A stretch of DNA of 64,000 bases from Phragmites australis (taxonomy: Eukaryota > Streptophyta > Magnoliopsida > Poales > Poaceae): positions 16,487,146-16,551,145 of the forward strand of contig NC_084940.1 in NCBI RefSeq assembly GCF_958298935.1. The letters are read 5' to 3'. Below, piece by piece: positions 32,734-45,091 of this stretch (its first letter is position 1; each line of letters opens with the position of its first letter). Both the position numbers and the translations under genes were made by a program. The notes below the pieces were generated by a model, which had not been told where the DNA came from, searched no databases, and was given only the letters and a program-made list of their open reading frames with translations.

Positions 32734-33104
32734 TCCGTTTCAAGTCCGTCAATTTCCCTTTTTGCCCTCTTTCCCTTTTTCTCCCTCTCTCCTCTCTCTC
32801 TCTCTCCCCCCGAATCGAAGCGCCCGATACTAGCAACACTGTTAGCTCGCCCTCGACCCCTCGGCCTCCTCCAAATCTCGCGGGATTCCGCCGCCTACCC
32901 GCGCGATTCCGCCCCCCCGCCTCCCGCACAGGTGAGCGCGCGCGGATCCTGCGACGCCCGCGCGGCGGTTTCCGCCCAGCAGCTCCGCCTGCGGCGCGGC
33001 CGCAGGAGCTGACCCTTGTTTTTTTGGGCGGTTTCAAGTCCGGCCGGTGCTCGCGCTCGCGACGGCGTCAGTGGTGGTTGGCGACGGCGTCCGCGCGGTC
33101 CGCC

Positions 33105-36100
33105 ATGGACTACAGGCCCTCCGACAGCAGCGGTGAGTGCAGGGGAGCTCGGCTCCGCCTTCTGGTCCTAGCTAGGGTTTGGGATTCTAGGGTTTTTCTT
33201 CCTCGAGCTGCTTGCTCGCCGCTGCGGATTGCTTGGGGATGAGCCTGGGGGGTGCGACGCCACGTCCTTAGTGTGTTCGGTAGTTGCCTGACGGGAGAAA
33301 GGCTTTGGGGTTAGGGTTTTCGTGAACCCGCCAGTTTTTTTGGGAGAAAGAGTGAACATTTGTGGGGATGCGTTATTACGGTGAATTCTTGCTCAGGAAT
33401 TTTGCTTCATTTGAGTGAATTGGGGGGGGGGGGGGGTTGTAACCATTTCTCGTGGTATTTGTTTGACGGGTTGGATTTTCTTAGGTTCTGCCTTGGTTGT
33501 ATTAGCACGAATCGTTATGGAGAACGGTATGGGTTCTTCCTAGCCTGGTTACCTTTGTTTGCGCGTTACTGAATTGAGCATCTCATGGTGAAAAATTGGT
33601 ATTGGAGCTTCTTTGGAGCATGACTCTGGAATTTTACATGAAAATCTGCTCTTGTCTGCAGCTGATATGTTGGTGAAATGCCAATTCCTTTCAAATTATG
33701 TTCCCGATGATTCTTTTTGATGGAAACTGAGTTTTTTGGTCTTTGATTCAATAAGGATATTCTGCTTTAGAATTTAAAATGTGGAAAATATCATCTTTGA
33801 GGTGCCATTGATTAGTTATCTTTTGATAATTTACTTAGAGCCTGAATGATGCTGTATAGTATCAGTATTGTCCCTTGTTGTTTGTAATAACTTAATGGAG
33901 GGTCAGAAATGTGATGTGCCAAGAGTTGGGACTCAACCTTTAGCTGAACTTTTGAACTGGATGGAGTGCTCACTGCGATCTCATTTTCAGATAGCTAGCG
34001 TAATAGAGGGATGACAAATAACTTAGTGAAGTACCTGAGGTTGCCAATCTAGTAATTCATGGTGTCTGCGTGTGATGTTATTGATTGCTCTAAATTGTGC
34101 GAATTATTTTTTGGCATTCTCGCTGCTATTCTTTATTTCACTGTATCCGGTGTACAAGAGTTTAAGGTTTCTGGCTAGGAATACCAAATGGATTTTAGCA
34201 GTGATATCTAATATGCTTAGAATAGTTCATTTTTTAAGGAGATTTTGCCTTCTAACCTTTCTCAAATTATTTGGTTTATGTAAGTATTTGTATGTGCCGG
34301 CCAACTGGATTTTGACTACTGAGTGTTGTTTGCTCAGGCTTCTTAGACTACTGCTTTTTTTTTTTTAACAATACAGATTTGGCCTATCGGTAGTTGCTAA
34401 CTGTAGCCAGAATGTGGGCTGAACTGTGATGTTAAAAAGTATACAGGCTTTCAGTTTTTTAAAAAGTTTTTTTGTAGGTCTTGGGAATTGTAGTAGTTGC
34501 ACCCTTTTGCAATCTTTGAGTTGGTTGTGAGACCTCTGACTTCTCTATTGGTCTAATTGCTCGCTGCAAGTCTCATTTCTCAGATGTTGCACTAGCCGTG
34601 AATAAATTCTTTACTTTTGTCAAAACTGTATTATAATTTACATTTGTTTCTGGAAACTGACAATCTGTGATATGGTTTGCTGATTTGGTGTAGAGGTATA
34701 GTACAGTATGATTCATAATACAGATGTCCCTCTTGTTTTTTGGAAGTTGTGAAATATGTCAATTTTTATTCCTCTGAGAGTAGTTGGTGATGCTTATCCC
34801 TTATAGGGTTTGGATGAAGTTGCAGATTTATTCCATTCAGTTCCATTTTATTTAATTTCTTGGGATGTTATAGATTAGCTTCTCCCTGCTGAAAGGAGTA
34901 TGAAAATAAATGCATGGGTTGCATATGCTATTCTGCTCACAGAATAGAGGACTGGAAATTGCTAAATTTCCTATCATGTGGGATTGTTGGTACACTTTTA
35001 CTGTCTCATATGAGTAATGATAAAAGTTGCCTTTGAGAACTGATAAAATATGCTTGTTATTAACTACGTAACTATAATTTCTGTAATCATCAAAGTATCT
35101 TTGTCTTGTTTTCAAGAACACTGTGATGTGTGAACTATTTCTGGAAACTATAATTTCTGTAATCATCAAATATATTAATAATTCTGTTTTAATGTTGATA
35201 TCATTAGTAAATGCTGGCTCCTTTATGTTGGTTGCAGGAACTGATGATGATCTTCCACCACCATATCCGAATAATAGGGGTATGAGAGGCAGTGGTCGTG
35301 TCAGTGGTAATGGAAGAGCTATTGTTCCTGCCAATTCATATGCTAGGGCACCGACAGATATGGAAACACAAATTCATCAGCTTGAGCAGGAAGCATATTC
35401 TTCAGTTCTTCGTGCATTTAAAGCCCAATCTGATGCCATTACATGGGTTGGGATCATTAAACTATTTAGTGTTCATTTGATGTCTGATAATTTTAGATGT
35501 TATTTCTCAAAGTTTACCTGAGATCAACTTTACCATTTTCAGGAGAAGGAAGGTCTCATAACCGAACTTAGAAAGGAGCTAAGGGTATCTGACAAAGCAC
35601 ACAGGGAGCTATTAAACAGGGTTAACAACGATGATATTATCCGCAGCATAAGGTAACATATGAATGGTCTTTTGTGCTAGTAATGGTAATTTACCGTGTT
35701 TTTTGGCATTCTGAATTTCTGCCTTTCTTGGCATTCAAGGGAATGGAGATCTACCGGAGGGCTTCAGGCAACCTTGTCCAATAATCCTCAGCCGATACAT
35801 GACCCTGTGCCCAGTCCTACCACCTCTGCTCGTAAGAGGCAAAAGACGTCTCAATCTGTTCCTGCTTTACCTGCACCGTCCCCTGCAATGCATTCACAAC
35901 AACTAGCTGCACCAACACAACCATCATCTTCGACAGTTAGAAAAGGAGTTCCACCAGGCCCTAAAGGCAAGAAAACAAAACCAGTAAGTGGGTACTTCCA
36001 ATTCCTTAAAGGAATCTTTTTTTTTTTGTTTATATCTCTGACAGAAGTTCATGCACATTCAGGGCCATAAGATACCTGGTGGCTCTGCAGTCAAGTCCAT

Positions 36101-39100
36101 GCCATCTTCAGCAGGTCCTAGCGGAAGAGGACCACATATGAATAGAAATTTTCCTGGTGGTCCTCCTGCTGAACTTTCTCAAGCACAGAGTGTCGATCCA
36201 TTAATTGGTCGTAAAGTCATGAGTCGGTGGCCTGAAGATAATAGTTTCTATGAAGCAGTTATATCTGATTATAGTGCGGAAACGGTGTGTTTTTTTTATC
36301 TCATCAGATGACAGCTACTTTTAATTAAAGCCTCCAGCTTTTTCTTAGGGATTTCGTTGCAGGGTCTTTATGCGCTGGTTTATGACATGAATACTGCAAA
36401 CGAGACCTGGGAATGGGTTGATCTCAAAGAGGTACACGATCTTTCTCTTTTAATGCAAACATTCTGGTCACTTGACAATTTCATATTTTGCTTTTCTGGT
36501 ACTCTTTTGATTTGTTAATGTGACATGGGATGAGCAAGATGTAGAATAAAATTATTTGATTTGGCTGGATTAGCTTTCAGAAAAAAAAAACTTTTTAGAT
36601 GTTAGCTTGCCTCACGCGTTTTGAACGTGAACTAAGACAAATTATAGTGTGAGAAGATATTTGCCAACTTGACCATATCATGCACAACCATATCCTGTGT
36701 CAGCAGTGCCATGTGCTGATGGCATAGATAATGGAATCTATTAAGAGAAGTACACAAGCTAGATAGTAGAATATAAGTTAATGTAAGCATATTCTTAGGC
36801 TATGTTTAATTTGGTGAGTGGCAAGGGTTGCCAAGTTTCCGTTTAACAAATTTTGCTAATTTTATATGGTCGGTGTTTAGATTGCAGCTAAGATTTCATC
36901 CAGATTAACATATTTTTAGTTGAATTGTAGTCAAACATTTCGATTAAAGTTTCTCGCATCAGCATTGCCTGCGATAGATTCTTGATGGCTAAATGTCTAA
37001 ACCGTTAGCACAGGTCTGTGAATCTGAAGAGAGCTGGTTGTTATTCCAGTAATTTTATTGGTATGCCTGGTGCAAATTATTAAACATTGAAGATATTGGG
37101 TAGTACTTGAAAAGTAGTTTGGATCGGTAGTGATTGCTATATTCAGTTTCATCTAATTCCATATATTTTAAAGTGTAATAAGATACATCAACTCTGCATC
37201 TGAGGATTGTTGGATAATAAACATAAGCTTATAACACGAATTAATAGAAGCCATTTGTTGCTCAACATAATTATATAAAAAAATTAAGCAGATACATTTC
37301 ATTTTACTAGCGAACATATTGATCTGTCCCATGGATATTACTACTTCCATATGATTCCCAGTTTGTATCTTGCTCGTGCTCTCAGTATATGAATGTTTGT
37401 GCTCAGTGGCATTTAGTGCTGTCCACAACCTTCTGTTTGATTGAATGGCACTGAAAATTGCTTTTTTCCTCTTGAGTACAGATGGGACCTGAAGATATAA
37501 GATGGCAAGAGGACGAGTCTGGGATAGACCCTGTGACATATCTGCGAAGCCGAGGTGCTCCAAATAGTGGGGGTAGGAAATCAACAAGCCGTGGTGGGCC
37601 CATGCCAGGTCCAGGGAGAGGAAGAGGATTTCAAAAGAATTTATCCAAGCTGCCTCCCCAAAATGGTGTTGGGAAGAGAAGTTCCGATGACATTGATATC
37701 CTTCATACTGAGAGCCTCATAAAAGAGGTTAGTTAATAACTCTCCTAGTGTTTATGATTATAAAAACTACTGACCTTGTGCATTGTTTTTTTTACTAAAT
37801 CTGTCGACTGCTCACGTAGGTGGAGAAAGTTTTTAACGTTAACAATCCTGATCCACTGGAAGTGGAGAAGGCAAAGAAAGCACTGAAGGTATATGCCAGA
37901 ACGTGCAAATTATCACATCAGTAAGCTTTCATTTTGCCTAACTGTCAATGCTTGCAGGAGCAAGAACAGTCGCTGATTGATGCAATAGCAAGGCTTGCTG
38001 AGGCATCAGATGGTGAAAGCGGTAAATACTGATCCATTTGCTCCTTGACTATAAATATATGGAAAACATTTATGGCGTGTTTGGATCGTGACCCCAACAG
38101 GCCAAGCCAAATTTTGGCTTTGCCCGTGAATTTGGCCTCCGTTTGGGTCATGCCAAATTTTTTTTGGCCGGCCCAGCTACAGACAGCGGGGAACACGGGC
38201 AGGGCTCCCGAGCAAAACAGCCGCCTAGCATTTGACTTGGCCACTGGCTGAGGTGGCAGCTGCCCACTGGCTGCACGCATTTCAAAAGCTTTGGATTAAC
38301 AAATTTTAAATCACAATATCTCCTAAACCATGTATCTGACTTTTAATCTGTTTGCACCGTTGCATTCCTTGTAATTAATTCTACAAATCAAGACCCATGT
38401 TGACTATATTTTGGTGCAAAAAAAAATTAGTTACATGTGTATCTCATATGTTATACTCACAGCTTTTAGAAATTTTGGCATGGCTGCAATCCAAACAGCC
38501 TTAATTGTCACTGCCCTAACTTTGACTTAGTCACGAACCAAACAATATTTTTTCCTACCAAATTTTGGCATTGCCTTAATTTGTCCATGGCCAAAATTTG
38601 GCTTGGCCTGTTGGGGCTGGGAACCAAATACGCCCTTACTCCTAAACACACCCTTATTCCTATTTCCAGTTTAGGGTGGTTACCCCAAACAAGAGATGTT
38701 CCAGATGCTGGATGTACACCATTTGTTCTACATATTATATATTATGCCGTATTTCCACTGGAGGGTGTTAGTGTCCTTGTAACACAGTGGACATCTTTTC
38801 CGACATTTATTCTGCCATAAAAAAATGTACATGTTAATTGCCAGCCATTTTGCCCTTCTTTGATGTTCTAATGATTACAATTGTTGTTCCATACAAGATA
38901 AATTTGGAAGTACATACATGTGCAATAAGCATATGAGGTCTTCATGATAGCACCATGTGGCCTAAGTTTTAAATGTCCCCGAGCTTGCTGTTGCCAAGCG
39001 TTTGACGAATCCCTTTCTTTTGGTGGGTACAGATGGGCACAATCGTGGGCGAAGGAATGCGCTGTATGCTCAGGCAAACTACAACGATTCCATGCCTGTT

Positions 39101-39127
39101 GATGGTGATCAGGCTGATGCCATGTAG
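33105..39127 (+). CDS. EML: EMSY-like (EML) protein with ENT and Tudor/Agenet domains (10 exons)
   Basis: Plant EMSY-like proteins are nuclear chromatin-associated factors; Arabidopsis EML proteins act in RPP7 immunity and development. Exons: 33105-33132, 35238-35446, 35543-35652, 35740-35983, 36063-36284, 36363-36431, 37482-37727, 37820-37888, 37958-38021 and 39033-39127. All introns are GT-AG and phases agree, giving 1356 nt and 451 aa. The ENT domain spans about residues 50-120 ([21 protein letters not shown] ... IREWR). A basic Ser/Pro-rich linker with ARKRQK follows. The Tudor/Agenet fold spans about 233-300 ([37 protein letters not shown]). A coiled coil spans about 370-420, and the C-terminus is [12 protein letters not shown] 33105 begins a 28-nt first exon before a 2.1-kb intron, a usual EML layout. 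No inactivating change is seen. A MITE occupies intron 9, and a diverged copy of the last exon lies at 43369. Confidence 0.95.
38073..38635. mobile_element. Tourist-type (PIF/Harbinger) MITE in intron 9 of the EMSY-like gene
   Basis: It is 563 bp with TTA on both sides (38070-38072 and 38636-38638). The ends are TGGCGTGTTTGG and CCAAATACGCCC, inverted relative to each other. Subterminal AACAGGCCAAGCCAAATTTT is inverted as AAAATTTGGCTTGGCCTGTT near the other end. TTA duplication and a GGGCGTGTTTGG-like terminus are standard for Tourist MITEs. It encodes nothing. Confidence 0.88.
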
Positions 39128-39920
39128 ACATTGCTGGAACATGTATACAGAACATAAGAGAACTGTCTGTTGTAAAATTCAGTGCTAATATTTATTCCAG
39201 ATTTAGGTCGATGTAGGTCAAGTACTTTTGTGTTCGAAGATTTTTTTTTTTTGGTAGAATTGCAATGCAGCATGCTGACATGTAAAGTTCTAGATGTGTA
39301 CTAAGTTTTTTTTGTCCCGTATGATCTCATCTCCTCAATGCGCAAAAGGAAATAGCACACGATTTGCAAGCATCCTAGTGCACACGAACACATGAATATC
39401 AACTGACTGAACGATTGGTGTTGTTCGCACTATAGTACTACCGATGCAGTGAAGTTTGTATTATTGCAACTTACTGCAGCTATGGGATTTGGTTATTTAC
39501 ACCAAACTACTGGAAAACAGAATAATCTCCCTTTCCAAAATCACATATTGTTCCTAAAGTAGCTTTGATTGCAGTTACTTAACAGTGTAGAAAATGTTAA
39601 GTTGGAAAGTTATAAAATACTTCAAGAGGGTTCTACTTTTATGTAAACGAGCATCGATCGTACTGACATCTAGAGATAACAAAAGCGAGATTCCAACATA
39701 CTCCTATTATACTTCCTTTCAATTCACAAAAACATGATGAAGCAAACTAATTATGCTGACGTCTCAAATTCGAAACAACTGGGCATTCCAAACAGGCAAA
39801 TGTACACATTGGCGTGTCTAATACTGAATGCACAGATTGTACCAGTTAGCTGTCGCTCAAACTGTGAGTAAAAAACAACAGAGAAAATATTCAATACGCA
39901 GAATGGTAGAGTAAAGTGCA
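39128..39920 (+). other. EML: 3'-UTR and downstream flank of the EMSY-like gene
   Basis: The 3'-UTR begins with ACATTGCTGGAACATGTATACAG. Parts of this flank recur, diverged, at 43490-43505 and 53750-54520, marking a segmental duplication. No separate gene is recognised. Confidence 0.6.
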
Positions 39921-40104
39921 GATAAATAGCAGAATACCTTAGAATGTAATCATGACAAACAGTGGAGATTACAGCCACATCACCAGTGATCACACCATGT
40001 GAAGCCTGAATTGTGCTCGGCTTACAGGCGGACTCCACATTGGGGTAGTAGAATGCTATGACCAACTGCAAGCAAAAGCGATAGTTTGTTAAGCCTTTCA
40101 GCAA
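39751..40104 (-). other. Exon-like open frame, unrecognised
   Basis: On the - strand a TTTTGCTTGCAG acceptor-like site at about 40065-40076 opens LVIAFYYPNVESACKPSTIQ and runs to a CTAAGGTATTC donor-like site near 39935; the frame also stays open to a stop at 39751. This could be an exon of an unidentified - strand gene or a pseudogene. I recognise no family. Possible further pieces lie at 40355-40633 and 41320-41350, but I cannot join them. Confidence 0.25.
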
Positions 40105-42640
40105 ACTACTATCTAGCAGCCACTTTTGACAAGAATCACAAGATTCTACAATTTTCTTGTCTTTGTTTGCCTAGATGCAAAGGAAAATTCTCCAACCACA
40201 AGTTCAAAATGAATTCATATAATAAAATAATGCCTCAACAAACTGAAAGGCCAATAAGATATTTATGTGCAATTTTTTACCCGTAAATGTAAAGTATCAC
40301 AGGAGATGCATGCATTCTGTTACAGGTTACTGCATAAGGTTCAATTGCTATTCTCTACCACAAATCATAAGAATTAAATAGATTAGGATGATTTACTTCA
40401 AGATCTGTGCCATCATGAATTATAGTTAGCTGCTGTATTAAGCAAAAACAGGGCCAATTTATGCTCACATGCTTCCTGCAGTTAGCAGCTACTGCCAGCT
40501 TGGGTCTAACGAACCAATGCCAAATTTTGGGTCTCGTGGTGAAAAAGAGGAAGATATCTTGGCCAAGATGAACATAAGTCCGCACTCTATTCAAATCAAC
40601 AAGATGGCAGATGGTACGACATGTGACCACCATAACTTCTGTAGAGTTTGTACATTTTTCAGGTTCCTATGTTCTAATCAACCAGCTAAACTTGAAGAAA
40701 AAACTTCCACAAGATGGTAACATATACACAAGAAGGGAAAAAGGTGGTAGCTTGTGATTATGCATAGAACCAAAAAAAACATGTTTCCACAATACACTGG
40801 TTATCGATCTCCTAAATGTATACAAATTTAGTGGAAATGGACATATTTTGTGCAAGACTGCATTGAAGAGGCCATATTTTACTGAAACTACCACCACCAT
40901 TCTGAGGCCACTAAATTTATGCAAGGCGTCAGAGACTAAGTTGGTAGAACAAACACTGCACAACGAAAATATCATTGCATTATTAATCATGCTAAATTGA
41001 ACTTTGAACTATCATTACTTCCAACCATGCTAAATACCATATAAAACAAGAGAGGAACCAAAGTTCTATAACAGACGAAAGGAAACCATGCAAGGAACCT
41101 CATTTGAACAAGAAAAAGCTGTATGATTAAGATGTGATGAAACTTCTTCATAAGTATGAATGGCGAAATAGATCGCAATCTACAACTCCGAATTAGGTAG
41201 CTCCTCGCGAAATATAAGGTGGCTAGGTATCTCATCACAACAGCCAAAAATTACTTCAAACTGGAAAGAAGTATTTAGTATCAGATATTTCATGAGGTGG
41301 GAACAGGAACAAGAATTACCTGAAGCAATTCTGCTCAACATACCAGCGGCCTCTCCACCAAAAACCTATCCAAGTAAGTTGAGCAAGAAAGTTGCATTCG
41401 AAAGGAAAACTCACTCTAAAAATAATCTCCAAATTTGTGAAATTTGGACCAGACTAATCATCGAAACAAAATAGCCTTATGGACTGGGCCTAATAGAAGC
41501 CACCAAAACATGTTCCTTTACACAAAGTAGTGAAAGCCTATCGCACAAATCTATTGAGTTTCTTTCCCATGAAAGAACTGGATGGATAGAAATGAACGAA
41601 GGTTCCTATATGAGAGGTGGAAAGAAAACAATCTCCAATGCGCGAAAGTAAAACAAAATCAAAATCTCTCTTATTTCACATGCTGGCATATATTTATTAA
41701 TCCTATGAGGAAAAAAAGGGAACATACAGACAAATTTTCAGACAGTAACTAAAAAGTAAATGATCAAAAGGACTGCATAGTCAAATATTTCCTATCTCCC
41801 TCATCTATACCGAACGCCTGAAATTTTTTTACATGGACAAGCTGATTTTTCTCATCTCAGAAATGCATTGAAGACTCGAAGTGCCAGGATCCTACGAAAC
41901 CAATTCCAGCCAATCTGCTGATGAAAAATTCCATCTGAATAACTAACCCAGGACCACACATGTTAGTTCATTGTTGAAATGGGCACTGAAATCTTCAAAG
42001 GATCCACCCAATCCAATGTCCCTTAAAGGGAAAATGTAGCCATCAGGAAAAAAAAAATCCATCAAAAGATACCACAAAAATTTCTAGAAAGAAAACATCT
42101 AAATCAATAGGAACTTAGGAAGCAGTAAGAGAGTTCGATACATGAAAGCAGCAGCTACCTAATCCCAAACCAAATCTGAAATCCCACAAAGAATACCCAA
42201 ATCAGAATAGAGATAGCATCCTCAGAAAATAAGTTGCCCACCTGAAAGAATCCATCCACAATCCAAAACCATGTTCAAAGATCAATCATGAAACCTTCCC
42301 GGTTCTCTGAGAAATAAGCCCGAATGTCTGAGAAATAAGCAAGGATGATCAATCCATGAGCACATCGATTCAACGTGACAACAGGAAAACGTGTTCCAAA
42401 GGCAAATCGAATCGAATCAAAATAGGCCGAAAGAAGCTTAAGATAAGAATCAGGAGGGCACCCACCATACGCCAAGAACCCATGTAACTAACACCATACC
42501 GCCGCCTTTAAAATTGCTGAGGAGATACGCAAACAGGGACGCGAAGAACAGAATCCCTTCAAGAAAGCGAATCTGCAAGACGAGTGAACGGGCTGCCCGT
42601 GTCAAGAAACCAGACAAAAAACTAATGCTGCAACGGTTCC
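40105..42640. other. Stretch without a recognised gene
   Basis: It is AT-rich with several short exon-like open frames on the - strand. A GTATGTTGAGCAGAATTG segment near 41330 precedes a GTAATT donor-like site. I found no domain motif, transposon end or RNA gene that I can support. Confidence 0.4.
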
Positions 42641-42641
42641 A

Positions 42642-42810
42642 GCGGCTGTTTGGTTTGATAACAAATTTGCCCTACCAAACCTTATCAAAGTTTGTCGAAA
42701 ATTATCAAATTTTGATCACCTATGAGTTTGCCAAACTTTGGCAAGGAAATGTTATAATTCCAATGGAGGAAAGAATCTTACCAAACTTTGGTAACAAACC
42801 AAATGCTTGC
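42642..42810. mobile_element. Small MITE with TTTGGTTTG ends
   Basis: About 170 bp bounded by GGCTGTTTGGTTTG and the inverted AAACCAAATGC. Inside are several TTTGCC/CAAACTTTGG words in both orientations, allowing a long hairpin. The ends resemble Tourist-type termini, but I could not confirm a target duplication. Confidence 0.5.
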
Positions 42811-43368
42811 TAAAATTGGTCCATGTTATCAATTATATTTTTTAACTCCAGAATTGGCATAGAACAAAAAAGCCCCCTGATTTTGTAAGATCTTTTCTCT
42901 ACGCCATCTGCAAATTCTTGTACCTGCAGACTGCAACCCGGTGGAACTGAGGTGAAAAAAGCAGACTTGAGGAGAAAGAAGTTGATTATTTTTCGGAAAA
43001 GCATAATGTCACCTGAGTGTTTCTTCCCCCTTTGGCCACAGGATTTGTGTCACGATTTTGTGCTCAGAGGCTTCGACGAGGTTAGGGTTTGGGTTGGTCG
43101 TTAGAGTTTGGGGGTGAGGGCTCACCGGAGTCAAGTGGACAGAGGATTGCCACTAGCCGGCGTGGCGAATGACGGCTAGCGGGTAGGGTCGCGGCGGGGG
43201 CAACGACGACGATGGGGGTGGACGAGGAGGCAACGTCGGGCGGGAGGAAGAAGAAATCGTGTGGCCATTGGATCCTCCGATTGAATGGCTGAAAATTCAA
43301 ACGTCAGACACCTGAGACCCAATAGATAGATCCTTAGTTTTACAAGTTGATGATTCCTCTCTTTCAGT
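42811..43368. other. Stretch without a recognised gene
   Basis: It contains a GC-rich, trinucleotide-rich piece (about 43080-43280, GACGACGATGGGGG) that may be captured gene sequence. No frame or motif is convincing. Confidence 0.35.
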
Positions 43369-43505
43369 GGGAACAATTAGACAACCATGGGCGAAGGAAT
43401 ACGTCGTATGATGTTGACCAGCATCAGAGCATGATGATGCTATTTGCTGTTAACGGAGAAGTCGATGTCATATAAACATTGCTGGAACATGTATACAGAA
43501 TTCAT
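43369..43505 (+). pseudogene. Diverged copy of the last exon and 3'-UTR of the EMSY-like gene
   Basis: A CTCTCTTTCAG acceptor-like site precedes GGGCGAAGGAATnCG, and the segment runs to ACATTGCTGGAACATGTATACAGA. Both words match 39049-39063 and 39128-39151. The region between is diverged; the copy reads GATGTCATATAAACATTG where the original has GATGCCATGTAGACATTG. No other exon of the gene was found nearby, so this is a partial duplication and not a second gene. Confidence 0.8.
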
Positions 43506-43580
43506 GATCTGCTAGTTGGAAGGGTGTTTGTTTAGGTAAGCGATTCCAGTTTCTGTTCCCTTTTTAAGGGTTGTGTTAAT

Positions 43581-43588
43581 GTGCTTCC
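43581..43588. repeat. Possible target duplication GTGCTTCC (right copy 53617-53624)
   Basis: The same eight bases occur at both edges of the sequence that splits the duplicated EMSY-like flank. This suggests that 43589-53616 arrived as an insertion, later enlarged by the Tat-type copy. An 8-base match could be chance. Confidence 0.45.
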
Positions 43589-44465
43589 ATTTGAACAGAT
43601 ATACTTGCGAGGAGGCAGGCAACTTGGGGGCCCTCGCGTCACCCCCTGGGTGACTCAGGGCAACACAGCTTCGTCGCCCCTGGCTCTGACGGCACGAGTG
43701 GTGCGGCCGCCGTCGTCATTGCTAGCTGACGGTGCCAAACGGCTTTGTCGTGGTCCCCTCCCTCCCTTTCCTCCCCTCTTCTTCTCTTCTTTGGTTCTGT
43801 TGGCCTGCCCGTCGTTATCCAGGGCGAGGCGTAGTTGGCCGCCCCTTGATGTTGGCCGGATCCACACGCCTCTGTTGAGTTCCGCGAGTTGGGCATGTGA
43901 CGGCTTGTCTTCTCGCTTCCGGTGGCATCCGCGTGTTGGCACTGGCGAGCAGCCGGGATCTAAGTGACGTCGCTGAGATCCTCACGATAGCATACGAGCA
44001 TGTGTTGCTGGGGGTCATCGACGTCGTGCGCACGCTCTGGTTCGTAGCGCGCGTGATAGTTAGATCCGTGATGCAACACGTTGGGGGTGCAGTGCGGTGG
44101 TTGGATCCGTTCCATTGATGGCTCGATGTGGCGCGGTAGTTCGGCATCGCAAAGGCTAGATCCGCATGCCTGACAATGAATTTGCTCGACTACGTCTGGA
44201 TCCAGGCGAGCGGCGCACATGGATGGCATGTCAGTGAGTGTGCCCGCGTGTGGCACCGCCTAGGTTGCAGAGGTCATCGACCGGGTGCAAAGGTCACGAC
44301 GGCGATGCTGTGACGCTTGTCAAGGCGCATGGTGGGCTAGGCATGGACGACGTGGTGTGGCACGAAGTGGGTAGCACATGGCCTCGGAGGCTCCCCTGGC
44401 CGGGATCTACGAGTGGGTGGCTGGTGGTGCTTGTTGTCGTGTGTGACGTGCCGCATGTGGGTTAG
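43589..44465. repeat. Left part of a host insertion, GC-rich, unclassified
   Basis: It is GC-rich (for example GTGGTGCGGCCGCC near 43697) with no supportable protein, and abuts the truncated LTR at 44466. The partner on the other side is 52734-53616. It resembles a retroelement 5' leader, but I cannot name the family. Confidence 0.35.
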
Positions 44466-45071
44466 GCACGCCGGGCTGCTCGGTGGCTGCCCGGTGGGCC
44501 CTCCCCGCGGCTCCCATTGAAAAGCGGCATGATGACGAACAAGATCGGACGGGGGCACGTTTTCAACCCTCCCTGTCACCTCGCGCAGCAGCCCATAATG
44601 GTTGCTTTCCATTTATAGTGCCTCGGAACTTGTGCCATCCTTTCTGGGCATGCCATCGCCCCAGCAGGTAGATAAGCGGGGCGGGCTCCCCAGAGAAAGA
44701 CAGTTCAGTGGAAGTTGAAGTTCGAGTTGAACCAAATGGTGATCGAGGAACCAGAAGACAAGTCTCGAAGAACAAAGAGCACAAAGCTCTAGACTAGACA
44801 AATATTCTTGTAACCCAGCAGATACTCAGAGAGACATTCTCAGAGCATTTATAGCATACACACAGGAGTAGGGTGTTACGCTCAGTGCGGCCCGAACCTG
44901 TCTAAAAATCCCTAAGCATTTACTACTTCTTGCATCCGATCATTCCACCCCCACCTGCATCTCATTTACTCCCATTTATTTCACCCACAAAGCGGATTCA
45001 GAATCATCTCCCCGGCCGAATCTCAAAGGGGGTCCCTCCAGATCCCCGCTTAAGGAGTTCACCCTCCGACA
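44466..45071 (+). repeat. 5' LTR of Tat-type copy 2, truncated to 606 bp
   Basis: It aligns with 52129-52733 but lacks the first approximately 820 bases (all U3 repeats). It ends CTCCGACA. The TATA box seen in the other LTR (TATATAA, 52330-52336) reads TAGATAA here (44669-44675). Confidence 0.88.
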
Positions 45072-45073
45072 GC

Positions 45074-45091
45074 TGGCGCGCCAGGTAGGGG
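45074..45091 (+). other. Primer-binding site of Tat-type copy 2
   Basis: TGGCGCGCCAGGTAGGGG starts two bases after the LTR. It begins with the TGG expected opposite a tRNA CCA end. I did not assign the tRNA. Confidence 0.8.

Noticed and set aside
32506..33012. A 168-codon open frame upstream of the EMSY-like ATG
   Set aside because: It spans the TATA box, pyrimidine tract and GC-rich leader of the EMSY-like gene. Composition is that of a promoter and 5'-UTR, with no recognisable domain.
43581..44465. Part of the 5' LTR of Tat-type copy 2
   Set aside because: It shows no similarity to the first approximately 820 bp of the 3' LTR (51307-52128) and has none of the U3 repeats, so it is flanking sequence.
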